Below are positions 13,000-24,358 of a stretch of DNA of 64,000 nucleotides, one piece after another. The position numbers were made by a program, and so were the translations under genes. The stretch is taken from contig JAHRHY010000022.1 of NCBI GenBank assembly GCA_019671135.1, positions 248,001 through 312,000 of the forward strand, read 5' to 3'. The notes beneath the pieces were generated by a model. The model ran no database searches and was not told the DNA's origin. It saw only the letters and a program-made list of their open reading frames with translations. The first letter of the stretch is position 1. Each line of letters begins with the position of its first letter. Source of the stretch: Linnemannia hyalina. Taxonomy: Eukaryota; Mortierellomycota; Mortierellomycetes; Mortierellales; Mortierellaceae.

Positions 13000-14800
13000 T
13001 ACAAAGTTTGAACTCTGTTCGTTTGCAGTTTAGTTGACCCCCTCTCGAGTATTTTTCACTGCCACAGATATCGCAAGAGGAAGGCACCAGACAGGAACAG
13101 GCCAAAAAAAAAGCCAGCGTTGCTGGAGGTATTGATGGGTTCCACAGAATACACTTGACTTGTTTTCTGATTCTTGGCATTAAACAAAAGTAATGCAGTT
13201 TGTTCACAGCCAATTGTGAAACATGCTATTCAGTTAGTTTCTACCTTTCTTTTCGCGGTCACCGGCATTGTTCGCAGCCAATTGACGAATGCAACAATGA
13301 CAAGGGGTGGTCAGGTCATCACTCCTTCTACGATGTTCATATGTCTTCTCTCTGAGGAAATGATTCCGATAACTCGGGGGTTTGCTATTCTAATTTCCCC
13401 TGTCACTCAGTCAGTTGAATAGGATGGTTTTCTTTTACCTGTGTGCGCATAGGTGGAGGGGAGGAATGGGCTCGCTATTATTCTTTCTTGCTTTGCATGC
13501 ATCCAATTCGGAGCTAAAAAGCAACCCTCCCCGCTTGTACTGGTACACCACCGCTCTTCTCACACCATTGCATCCATCTTCATTCGCTTGATCCTACCCA
13601 TTCATTTTTATTTATCGTTCAAACCAATCAATGGCAACTTTCTTTCGCTTTCTTTTCTTTCTCGACTGTTGGAATTGGTATTTTCATGCAGGTATCCGAC
13701 TCTTTCCATCGCTGTGTTTTCTTTTTGTTCCTACACTGTATTCCTGCTTGTATCGGACCATTCTCTTTTGGACAGGATCCAGTTTTTTGACCAATGCCCT
13801 CCATTGTTTGGCCTTCCGAACGAGCAGCTGCGCATTGATATTTTTCTTACTTTCGTTCCAATTGCCCTGGGATGCATGGAGCCCACAACAGGAACATTGA
13901 AATGGGAAACTCCTGAATCGCACACTGTTACCTTGTCCGCAATATTTAATCCCAGTTGCACTTCAACAAACAGCGTGCAAGGGGCTTGACGGGGCAAATA
14001 GTAGTCAACGAACTTGAAGAGCAAAAATGGCAACATCAACATTTAGGAGAAACATAAAAAACGTTATTCCTGTTCCTGAATCGGAGACATTTAAAGGGTG
14101 GTGTTGTGTGCCAAAGGGTTGTTCCTATCATGACCAGAGTTTAGGTTATACCACCACTGACACCCCTTGTTCTTTGTATGAACGCGTCAACTTTATTCCA
14201 CGAAGAAGGGGCGGGCAGATTTTGTAATAGAAATAAAGGTGTGTGCGCGTGGCTCTTCACTTACATACGAAAGAAAGAAAAGTTCGAGAATGGACAACCT
14301 AAAAGGTTGAGAAAGGACAGAGTGCCATAACGCAGTCGAAACGATATCCCTTTGAGGCAGCCGGCTATTGCCAGCTGAGCGTCAATTGATGTTTTTGTTG
14401 GCAATGTAAAGGGGTGGGAACTTGCACAGGTAAAACGACAGAAGAAGAGGCGCGTGCATTGCTTCGGTGTGGTGGTGGTTGTTGTGGCAAGAAATATGTT
14501 GTTTCGTGGACAGGCGCTCAATTTTTCCTTTGTTGTCGATGTTTGCTTACCAGAGCAAAGGTCCGTTCTCCTTCCTCAGGGATCTTCTTAGTGGCGTAAT
14601 AGCCCTTAATCATATAGTTCACGTGACTATCCTGCGTGGTTTTGTGTCGTCACCAAAAATTGCTTTTGCAAGATGATCACAAAGGGCAAAGACGACGATG
14701 GAGCTTCACGCACACCAACACACACATCCTTCCCTCACACACCCCCTTCGTGGACAAGTAATCGGTAATAACTCATATGAACCAACACCTTCTCTCTTCT
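13000..14800. other. Interval without recognisable genes
   Basis: Contains open frames up to 178 codons (13453-13989, +) that are rich in Phe/Leu/Ser and look like unselected sequence. A palindromic TCACGTGA lies at 14619-14626, about 1.2 kb before the KH gene; it could be a bHLH site but is far from the start codon. Confidence 0.4.
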
Positions 14801-14827
14801 TCTTTTCGTATACCCTCCCCTATTCCA

Positions 14828-15250
14828 GTACAGAGCAGGAGGACAAAGCCTTGAATGTGCTTCGAGCTATTTTGGATCACACCTCGTGATGACAATCACG
14901 GAGGCACAGCGGTGGAGCTGATCAACGGCCCAGCTCGACCGCCAGGAGGCAACTAGACACATTTCTATCGTTCCCGGAGACTCCTCGTCTGACTGACAAC
15001 CAGCGACGACGAACTGGCCCGTTTCAAGCGCCTTCTAGACCGCTGTTTGCAAGACAAGGCGCTTATCGCAGCTGTACTTGTGCTAGCCCAACTGGACTCA
15101 AGCGTTGTGGAAACATTGCCGTGGCACCAATACTCATTCGCTCTTGGGATCCGGCCCTTGTTCTCGCCTCAGAAGTTCTTCTCTCTCACGGACCCTGTGG
15201 ATATGTCCATTCCTTGGACTCGATCGAGACCAAAAACGCGGAGGAACCTT
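14828..15250 (+). other. Coding-like GC-rich stretch, possible gene remnant
   Basis: Base composition here resembles the exons of the window rather than its spacers. Short plus-strand segments read like protein, such as a helix-like EQEDKALNVLRAILDH near 14838 and a segment with LARFKRLLDRCLQDKALIAA near 15017. They lie in different frames, interrupted by stops near 14887 and 14952. I see no splice pattern that joins them. It may be a decayed gene or part of the long upstream region of the KH gene. No family is recognised. Confidence 0.2.
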
Positions 15251-15799
15251 CTGGTACACTCGTCAAAACAACAAACAAACAAAACAAACATCGAGATAAC
15301 GACACACGCCTGCTAAACCGATTAACATCAATGGCAGATCGGTGGATATCTCAGTCTTCATTTCACGCTCTTGCTCGCTGGCTCGGTCTTCTCTCCTTCG
15401 TCTCCTTCCTTCCTTTCTACTCCCTCTTATCCTCCTTTTCTTCCTTCGCGTTTCGCATCTGACGTTTTCTTTCTTTTCTATTCCACGCTCAAACAAGTCA
15501 ACGAAACAACACAAATGCCCTGCTCACACACAAAACCCTTACCTCCATCCTCCTCTTTCCTCCTCTCTCTCTCTCTCTATCTGCATCGTCCATGTCTCTT
15601 CCTCGTGTCCACTTGGGGGGAAACAAAACAACTCTAGCGTCCTAAACCACATCATCTCATCCGACCTTACCGTCCATATCCGTCCCTTCCAGGCCTACCA
15701 CACTTCACACATCTCCAGAAGTATAACCCTACACGAGTTAACGAACGCGCAGCACCCTTACCCCCTTTTTTGACACTACCACACACACACATACACATA

Positions 15800-17240
15800 A
15801 TGTCTGACACTGAAAAGACCAGCGTTGAAGAGCGTGAAAAGAAGAGATCTTTGCCTACCGACGATTCCGATGACCACGATTCCGACTCTGAGGATCGCCG
15901 CCACAAGCGCGCTGCCGTGAACGACTCCAACTCTTCTTCGCCCCAGCGTCCTCAGCACCGTCGTCGCAACTCTGATGATGCCTGTAGGTCCTTTTCTTTA
16001 TCGTTCACAATGGATCTATTGGACGTGTGCAATGGATGGAGATACGTTCCGTGTTTCATGATAATTTAATTTACATTCTAATTTGAATTCTTATTATTTG
16101 TGTTTTGTTTAGCGAGAGCCAAGGCTGAGGGTGCCGAAGGTGATATTCCACCAACCACTGCTTTGAGGTCCATTGTGTCGACCAAGGATGCCGGAGTGAT
16201 TATCGGAAAGTCTGGCAAGAACGTCAGCGAGATCCGTGAGCAGTCTGGAGCCAAGGTCACCATCTCTGAAATGATCCCCGGTGCCTACGAGCGTATCTTG
16301 ACTGTCTCTGGCCCACTCGATACCGTCGCCAAGGTACTATTGCCATTCGACGTCCGTCCCACAACTTGATGATTGGGCACAGCTTTGAAGTCTAACAGCT
16401 ATTTCACCATCTCTCATGAATTTGTAGGCATACTCGTTGGTTGCGCAGAAGGTGATTGCCGAGCACATTGAGCCTGACGCAGCTCCCGAGACAGAGTCGA
16501 CGGCGATCCGTCTGTTGGTTGCACACCACCGCATGGGCTCTGTGATTGGCAAGTTGGGATCGAAGATCAAGGAGATTCAGGAGGCCTCTGGAGCCCGTTT
16601 GGTTGCCTCAGAGGAGATCTTGCCCGCCTCGACCGAGCGCACGATCACCATCACCGGTGTCCCTGACGCCATCCACATTGCCGTCTACCACGTCGGCGTT
16701 GTCCTTCAGGAGCACAGTGAGCGTGATCGCAACGCCAGCGTGATTCCCTACAGACCCATGGGCCGCAGCGCCTTCCAGGGTCCCCCTGCCGGCGGCATGG
16801 GCGGTTACCCACCCCACCACGGCTCGTCCTCTCACCATCACCACCAGCAGCCCTACTATGGAGGATACCCTTCGCACGGTGGGATGGGATACGGTCAGGA
16901 CTACATGCCCCCTTCGTCGTCGCGTGGCGGCAGTGGCGGTCATGGCGGATACAGTGGCAGCGGAGGAGCCGCTGGCGGTGCAGGAGGTATGAGCGGCGGC
17001 CCTGGCTCTGTCGCGCAGCAGATCTTCATCCCTAACGATATGGTTGGCAGCGTGATTGGCAAGGGCGGCTCGAAGATTAACGAGATCCGTCAGATGTCTG
17101 GATCGCACATCAAGATTGCAGAACCCCAGAACAATGGCGCCAACGAGCGTCTGGTCACCATTACAGGAACCCCCGAGTCCAACCAGATGGCCATTTACAT
17201 GCTCTACCAGCGTCTCGAGAGCGAGAAGGCCCGTCAGTAA
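15800..17240 (+). CDS. Triple-KH-domain RNA-binding protein (PCBP/hnRNP K, Hek2/Rnc1 type)
   Basis: Predicted poly(C)/RNA-binding regulator of mRNA stability, localisation or translation. Three exons: 15800-15983, 16113-16333 and 16428-17240 (introns 129 and 94 bp, GT-AG), giving 405 aa. The N-terminus is acidic/basic low complexity (DDSDDHDSDSEDRRHKR). KH1 spans about 78-147 with the GXXG loop GKSG at 93-96, KH2 about 160-232 with GKLG at 176-179, and KH3 about 330-400 with GKGG at 346-349. A Gly/His/Tyr/Gln-rich disordered linker separates KH2 from KH3. Three KH domains in a 2+1 arrangement are the hallmark of PCBP/hnRNP K and yeast Hek2 or fission yeast Rnc1. The ATG at 15800 is chosen because it starts the acidic N-terminus and follows a long CT-rich leader (15360-15780). 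Downstream of the stop, AT-rich sequence near 17400-17520 would hold the polyadenylation region. Domain call very sure; orthology to a specific yeast gene less so. Confidence 0.93.
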
Positions 17241-17543
17241 TATGGCATTGAGCTTGAAGGAGAGATAAAAGAGTATGCCGATTACGTTCGGAGGGTGGAG
17301 AGTGCAAGAGAGATACAGAGTGTGATAAGGAATGAATCGTATCCTATACTTTTCTTTCTTTCTTGTGTAGTAGACCCATAGTTTCCTGCTGAATAATGTT
17401 ATTGCCTTTTTTTTGCTATTTCTTCCTGTTCAATGGCTTTGCTTGTTTTTCATTGAGGACACTACCAACACGCGTCCATGATTATGTTTGTTTATGAATG
17501 CAAAAATTGTATTGTATTGTACAGTCTAAATGTCTACATCTGA

Positions 17544-19540
17544 TCATACACACCCAGAAACCACCTTGGACGACTCTCCATCCTCATTAACCAACTCAAC
17601 CTCCGCCTCCACCTCAGAAGCAGAGCTATTGAAATCCATCTCCTCCAGCATAAGCCGGACATCACGGACAATATCCGGAAGAGGTTTGGTTTTGGGCAAG
17701 ATGGTGGCGGCCAGACGACGACGGTACTCGCGGCCTCTCCGTCCCCCATAGAGCATCTTTAGGGGAGCCATGACGACTGCGTTTGAGTGGGGTGTTCCGC
17801 GTGTGTGTTCTGTGAGGACGTATTCTAGGTACTCGTCGATGATTTCTTCGGTTGATTTCAATTCTGACGCTGGGATGTTGTGGTATGCTAAGGGGGGAGG
17901 GGAAGAAAAGTGTATAGAAGGAGGGCGGGATTATGTTACTTTCTGTGGTGGGAGAACATGGCTTAGAAGGAGGGTGGGGGAGTTTTTTTTGGGTGTTGTG
18001 TGTTCCCTTACCGGCATCGACTTTTGTGAGGAACATGGGTCGATCCATGACTTCACGCCCGATCATGATCCCGTCTACCAGTTCGAGCTGCTCCTTGATC
18101 TGCTGTGTAGTGTTGAACCCTCCATTGATCGTAATCGTTAGATGAGGGAAATCCTTTGCCAGCTAAAAAAAATTACACGTTTTTCGCGCCAATATCATAA
18201 GATTAAAAAAAATTGGTTAGATACTCATTATCCCTTATCTTCATGCGGACAAAACAAATCGAATTTAACAATCCTGTTGATGTGATGGCTCCTATACCTG
18301 GTAGACGATTTCATATTTCAGCGGAGGAACACTCCGGTTCTGTTTTGGGGACAAGCCCTTGAGCCAACACTTGCGCGCATGGACAACGAAATGTGTCACC
18401 GGCGTGGTTGTCGATATCAGTCTGATAAAGTCGCAGAGGTGTTCATAGGAGTCGAGGTTATCGACGCCGATACGGCACTTGACAGTGATGGGGATCTTGA
18501 CGCCGACTTTGATCATTTCTTGGATGATGTCGACGACGGTCTGGGGGGTCTTCATGAGTACGGCACCAAAGGCTCCCTTCTGCACCCTTGGACTCGGGCA
18601 CCCCACTATTTCATGGCAAAAGAAGGATTCAAAAACGATGGTTAGTTGTTGTGCAATTGACCTTCCCTGTCCCTATTTTGATCCGCAATATCCATGTCCA
18701 TGTCACATTTCGTCCTCTACCCCGTTCAAACCCACCCCCAAATTTTCAGAGAAAAAGGGTGCGTACCATTGAGGTTAAGTTCCTTATACCCATTCTCCTG
18801 GACCAAAAGCGCCGCTTTAGCCATAGGCTCCAATTCCGATCCACCCAACTGGACAACCTTTCCCTCCCAGGGCTCGCCAAAGAAGTTGAACAAGTCCTTG
18901 GGGTTGTAGACGAGAGCGTTACAGTGAATCATTTCTGTGTAGAGAGTGAAATTTGGCGAGATGATCTGGCATAGCTTCAGGAAGTGCTATTTTTGTTGAA
19001 GATAATTAGAGATGAAAATTACAGAGGATAGGGTTAATGATCCATGCGTTTGGTTTCGATGATAAGAGAGGAGGGAGGAGGAGGGGGGGAGGTAAATGCG
19101 TTGGGCGACAGGCTCGGTTGGTTGTAATGGCTGTGCGTCGTCAGTGCCAAAGGATGACTTACAGAGGTGGTAACGTCGACCATGGGCGCAACGGCGATAG
19201 GCATCTGGATCCGACGAGGAGACACCGGCCGTCCCGAAGCCGAGGTCAGCCCTGATGAATCAACGCTTCCTCCTGCGACTCCTGTAACTGCAGTTTCTCC
19301 TTCAACAGCCTTATCCCGAAGCTGCAGCTGCTGCAATTGTTCCTGAACCTCCGAGACCATAGTAGGGGTACCACTGGTCGTCATAAACGTCCGCTGATGG
19401 TATTGCTGATGGAGTGAAAGGGAGACTGTGATGGCTGCTGGTATGATCGTGCGGAAGAGGGAGGATGTAGTTGTCCTGTGAGGAAGAGGAGTGAGTGCCA
19501 AGCGCCGTTGAATTTGTCGTAGTCCGTGAAAACCTAGCAT
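17544..19540 (-). CDS. dusA: tRNA-dihydrouridine synthase, DusA class
   Basis: FMN-dependent enzyme reducing uridine to dihydrouridine in the tRNA D-loop (DusA: U20/U20a). Five exons on the minus strand: 19163-19540, 18767-18986, 18298-18605, 18012-18162 and 17544-17887, with all splice phases agreeing, giving 466 aa. Motifs in order: APMVDVT near the TIM-barrel start, YTEMIHCNA, QLGGSE, NLNVGCPSPRVQ with the catalytic Cys at about 202, TVKCRIGVDN, HFVVHARK followed by GLSPKQNR, TINGG, and GIMIGREVMDRP. HARK...GLSPK.NR and the block after it are typical of bacterial DusA rather than the yeast Dus1-Dus4 enzymes. The first 52 residues are Arg/Ser/Thr-rich without acidic residues, like a mitochondrial presequence. 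A second in-frame Met at residue 53 (position 19384) could start a cytosolic form. The C-terminal 100 residues are acidic and extend beyond bacterial DusA. It lies 408 bp downstream of the VTC gene on the same strand. Confidence 0.92.
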
Positions 19541-19947
19541 GCCCTCTTGTTCCTGTTTCCTGTTCCTGAAAGGATGAATGGAAACAAAAAAAAAAGTGGG
19601 GACAAGAACGACCTGTTGGGCGGAGCCGTGACCCAATAATAGTGACTGCCCTCTCAAAATCGATAATTTTTGCCACGAGAGAAAAGACAGGCAAGGTATG
19701 GTATAGTATGGTATGGTATGGTTACATGTTTGCAAAAGTCGTTGTGGACTTTATTGGTGAGGGGGAAAACTATGTTACAAAATGTGTAAAGCGAGAAGCA
19801 AACGAATAATGAGAATGCTGGAGAGGATGGGAGAGTAGGGGGGGGGGGGTATTTTTTTTTGGTGGTATGTGTGTATGTATAGGATGCAAAGAAAAACACA
19901 AAACAAAGCGGAATCAAGAATAAACAAAATGACATATCGAAGGAGAA

Positions 19948-22900
19948 TCAATCGGATCCAATCTCCTCGCTGGCGGGATAGGCGCGCGCAAGAGCGTTCA
20001 AACCAACGACAGCAACCAGACACAAGAACGTCACCACAGGCAACAGGCGAGTCCGAACCCATCGAGTCTTGAACAACGACGACCGGCTCTGGTACTGCTG
20101 TTGAGTCGTAACACTCGAGGAAGAGTTGGTCCTCGACAGGAGTCCTGTCCGCTCATTGACATTGTTCTTGGTGCTGATGCACGTCGTCGAGTAAGGCATC
20201 ACATCGGGGTCCTGCTCCTCGTCATCATCGTTCTCGCCGCGGTTCTGCCCGTCCATACGGATCAAATGCGCCCAAACAGAGGTGCCCATGCAGAGACAGC
20301 TGACCACTAAAAAGATTGACGCCGCCTCCATGCCGATTCCGTCGCCTAGGTTCATCAGCGCTAGGACAAGGCCGACAAATAACAGTCCGAGGTTGATAAT
20401 CGTCAGGCCCGTCCACATCAACGAGCCCGCACTGTAACGACGTCCCGAACTACCATAGTAGTAGTGATTCCTGCTGTTGAACAGGCTGCTCCAGAAGGAC
20501 TCGTCCTCTTCTGCTTGGCGGTGCTGCTGCTGGGCCTCGAGATCATCCAGATTATTATATCCAGACTGCGAGCTCGTAAAGGGAATCCAACCAGACAAGT
20601 GATCGAACCAGCGACGAGCAGTGCTCTTCTTGAATGTCACACGCTTTCTTCTCCTGGACGAGGAAGTAGGCGACGATGCTGTCGAGGAAGCCGACGATGA
20701 GGAACCATACCCTTCACTACCACCTCCATTCCGGAACCCAGACTCGTACCGTCCATTCCGGCTCTGCAGACTGGTATCCGATCCCTTCTTCTTCAGACAG
20801 CTGACTACAGGGCGGGTCACCTTGGGCAATGGAGGAGGACCGTTCTTCTTCTTCTGGGCATCGACAAACGCAGCCTCAGTTCCTTCTTGGCGCTCGATCT
20901 TCATCCGCGAGACAGCCACCAGATCCTGGACCTCCTCATCAAACGTCACGCCCGGTGGGGTATAAGTGTCCTGGTCCTGGGTAGTGTTCTTGCTGGAGGA
21001 ACCTGAACGGCGAGGGGAAGGCTTTGACGAAGATCCACTCTTTCCGCTTGACTTCCTGGGTGGAGAAAGCGGTGAGCCGGAATCCGAGATAGTAGTGGCA
21101 TCGGTCGATCCTCCGGAGGTCATGGTATCATTGGATCCTGAATTGGAGTTGGAATCCTGAAGAGATGAAAGTTGAGAAAATCCGCCCGTGAGCATCGCAG
21201 GCTTGCGGATATCACGATCCATATCAGACAACTGTAGAGAATAACAAGATGAACGATGGAGTGTTAATGAGAAGAAACAAGAAAAATGTATCCAGCTGCA
21301 CGAAGACAGCAAAATAAACAAGGATAAAACAAAAATATGTCGTACCCAGAATGGCAAAAGCCCCACACGAGACTCGTACAAGGTGGCAATTGCATGCTGG
21401 TCCTTGGTAAAGTTGGGCATCATCTCAACCAAGTGGCTCTGCTCAATCGTATCAACCCAGCTGGGGATCTCCTCCTGAGGCTCAGTTAACGTCCGGATCT
21501 GCATGATCGCATATGGAAATCGGACAATGTTGTGCTCGGGTACCTGCGAGAAGGGATAGTTCTCCGCCTGCAACTCTGTGGGAACCCAGGGACGCTCAAA
21601 TAAGTCCGAGGGCTCCAATGCCTTCTCACGGACCATGACCACATCTGTATCAATCGTAATCCGGACACGGGCATCGCCAGGCACCTGGAAGGCCGTCCTG
21701 TTGAAGAATGTCTGGGTCACAGGCTGGAGTCCACGCTTCTTGATCCGAGACTGGACAATCCGGGTCGACGCCTCAAACTGCTGAATCTCCTGCTCGGTCT
21801 TTTGTCCCGCCAGACGCTGCTGCTCTAGCATTTTGTCGATCTTGGCTGATCCTTGAAGGAGCTTGGGAACATTCTTAGACTTTATCTGGAACCGATGCTT
21901 GGTCACAATAGGCTCGTCCAGGTTCGGCGAAGGAGTAAGGGTTATTCCAGGCGACGACGACGACGACGAGGATGATAATGGCAATGATGATGATGATCCG
22001 TTGTTAGATTGGATGCTCCGCTGCTGGTGCTCGACCCACATATGCTTTTGCTCAGAACCATACCACCGAAGGCGGACGGTCTCGCTGCGGTCTCGATGTT
22101 CCACCTGAGACATGTAAAGGTCAAAGTCAGCATTGTCCAGATAGACGGTCGAGACGGGGCTCTCGCTGGCAAGGTAGGAGCTCAATTGACTAGTAGAACG
22201 ATGAGAAGAGTTCAGGGCAGGCGTAGGCTCGTAGACAACTAGAGGCAGGTACTTGAGGATTAACATCTTGAGGTCCATGATACTGTCAGGGTGGACCCAG
22301 AAGGCCGTCTTCTTGGATATGCAGCCGGGGTGTCCCAGGTCCTCATCCTCTTCCGAATCGATCGATTGGGCCTTGGTGACTGCCGGTGCGGTTCCTGTGC
22401 GGACAATATTGTAGAGGGTCGAGAGGCGGCTGACAAGAGGGGCAAAGCTCTCCTTGTGGAAGGGGAAGCTGTTGAGCTGAAAGTTCATAAAGTGAGCGCG
22501 GAGGGTGTAGCCAGTGTGCTTGTCGTGCTTCTTGATGATCTTGAGGAAGGCAGTGTAGTTGAGGCGTTGGAAGTGGGCCAGGTCTTGCAAGTCCTGGGTA
22601 ATCTTGTTGATTTCGGACTCTGTCACGACAAAGGATGCCAGTGTGAGTTTCTCGAACGACTTGCCAGACGGCAATTGGCGCTGTCGGATCGTGAACTCGC
22701 AGTGCTCAGTCCGCCTCTGGACCTCGCCCAACTTCAATGTTTGAAAAGACGCGACCTAAATTCGATTGGACACAAGGAGAGAGTACAGGGGAGAGGGCAA
22801 GGGAGAAGAAAATGCGTAATGGGCACCAACCAAGGAAAACAGGGGGTAAAGCAAAAGGACAAAGGTTAGGCACGGTCACCGTGGTAGAGACTATTTTGGT

Positions 22901-23165
22901 TAAGACTATGCTCAAGAGCGCTAGAAAAACAACAAAAATACGGCCAAAAGATGGCATGATAGAGAGAGTCCTCCTTTTTTCCGTTATGTTTCTTTACCTT
23001 TTCGAGCTCGGCATTCAACATCTTGACAAAGTCGGCCTCATCCTGGTCCGTGAAGTCTCTCTCGTGGCTCTTAGACTTGAGGTGGGCCTTGAGGCCATCA
23101 TAATCGACAAAATGGTATTTCCAATGAGGAGCGCGGTTTGCCTTGAGTTGGGAGCCGAATTTCAT
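19948..23165 (-). CDS. VTC: Vacuolar transporter chaperone (VTC) subunit: SPX, VTC core, DUF202
   Basis: Subunit of the vacuolar VTC complex, which makes polyphosphate from ATP and moves it into the vacuole; SPX domains sense inositol pyrophosphates. Three exons: 22998-23165, 21346-22755 and 19948-21231, giving 953 aa. The SPX domain (1 to about 150) begins MKFGSQL and keeps the basic signature KIIKKHDK at 128-135. The VTC core follows (WVHPD, VYLDNADFDLYM, VRLRWYGSEQK, RITIDTD, RFPYAIMQIR, LLPFW). A long Ser/Pro/basic linker leads to a DUF202 membrane domain with helices at about 798-820, 826-848 and 921-940. Several positions that carry charged active-site residues in catalytic Vtc4 look altered (VEHQQR where VERK-type is usual; MQIR where EVK-type is usual), so a Vtc2/Vtc3-like regulatory subunit is more likely than the polymerase. 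The 114-bp intron 21232-21345 is stop-free and in frame. A CACGTG box lies 394 bp upstream of the ATG. Confidence 0.93.
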
Positions 23166-23167
23166 TT

Positions 23168-23399
23168 GCTGTGTTTGCGGTGTTGGTTCTCTTTGTTGCT
23201 GTTGTTTGTTTGCTTTTTTGTGTTGGCGCTGGTGGATGTTGTTAGAAGAGAAAAGATAGTAGGAAGGTGGTCGAGTACCGATCTAGTTGAGCGAGGGGAG
23301 GGATGCAGTTGTTTGAGATAGGTACAGATCAAACAGGGAGGGGCTGTGATTTTTGTCGAAGGAAAAGAGAGGGAGAGGGGAAGAGAAGCAATCCTTCAA
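23168..23399 (-). other. ATG-free proximal leader of the VTC gene
   Basis: The minus strand has no ATG for about 230 nt before the VTC start codon, with C/A-rich sequence next to the ATG. This supports 23165 as the first usable start and a local transcription start near 23.4 kb. Confidence 0.45.
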
Positions 23400-23558
23400 A
23401 CATTGAAAAAGGTGAATGTTGAAGAAGAGAAAGTAGGGCAATGGTTAGGTCTCGATTCACAAACGACCTTTCGCATTACCACCTATCCGTTTGACTAGGG
23501 TCTGGAACCAGGCACAGACACCAATGATTCGATAGCGAACAATTTACGGATATGGGCC

Positions 23559-23564
23559 CACGTG
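23559..23564. promoter_or_regulatory. CACGTG E-box upstream of VTC
   Basis: A perfect CACGTG palindrome (within GGCCCACGTGTCC) 394 bp before the VTC start codon. In budding yeast, VTC genes belong to the PHO regulon and the bHLH factor Pho4 binds CACGTG. Use of the same logic here is inference. Confidence 0.45.
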
Positions 23565-24112
23565 TCCGGATAACAAGAGGTTCGCAGCGACAAACTGGCA
23601 TTGCATTGACATCATGGCATCGTCATAGGTTTAAAACGGTGCATGGATCCCTTTTTCGTTCTTTCGTCTCCCGAGATGGATGAAGGAACCAGTTATGATC
23701 GATTGCTGCATCGTCCACCTCTGTCGCCCAGCGTCTATGGCCCATGGTCCATGTCCCACCGCAGACTGCCCTCTTGCTGTCCATCTTGACGGGTATTTCC
23801 CGAATAACAAACACCGCGCTTAGCCTGCATTGATTGCGTTACCTCGTAGATTATCACAATGGGCGAAATGCTCTGCTCGAAAGACGTCTCAAGTGATGCT
23901 GTTCCTGAAAATGAAAATGAAAGAAATGGCCGGGTTAGATGAAATTATTCAAGACGAGATGGGATTAAAAGGGGATACCCTTGTTTTGCCTTATGAACGA
24001 GAAAGAGGAAGAGTAAAACGAAACGTTTAACAGAACGAAACTGAAATTAAGAACTTCAACAGAGAGGAAACGAGCAATGTAGCCAAAAAGTCCAAACGCC
24101 AGACTCGGACGT

Positions 24113-24358
24113 ACTCTGTTCAGCGTATCGCTCTGTCAATTACGAATGAAAGATAAAAGGGAAAGAGAGGTATGAAGAGAAGAAAGAAGGAGAAAGAAAA
24201 GAAAAGAGAGAGAAGGAGTGATAAACAAGATACACGATTCAAGATAAGTAGCAATGGGACGTGCAACAAAATGCAAGAATGTTTGTTTGTTTGTATGCAG
24301 CGAATGTGAAAGGGGAAAAGGAAAAAGACCGGAAGAGGAAAGTATTTGAATGCAACTG
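24113..24358 (-). other. ATG-free pyrimidine leader block with splice donor
   Basis: Minus strand CT-rich, without ATG over about 245 nt, ending at a donor-like GTACGT reading down from 24112. It may be an upstream non-coding exon of the VTC gene or of a separate transcript. Confidence 0.3.

Noticed and set aside
13453..13989. 178-codon plus-strand open frame
   Set aside because: No recognisable motif; the opposite strand and other frames are equally open; no leader or splice support.
16608..17108. 166-codon minus-strand open frame
   Set aside because: Antisense shadow of the KH protein exon.
19690..19725. TATGG-type pentamer repeats
   Set aside because: Short, imperfect, in the VTC-DUS spacer; nothing beyond a minor microsatellite.
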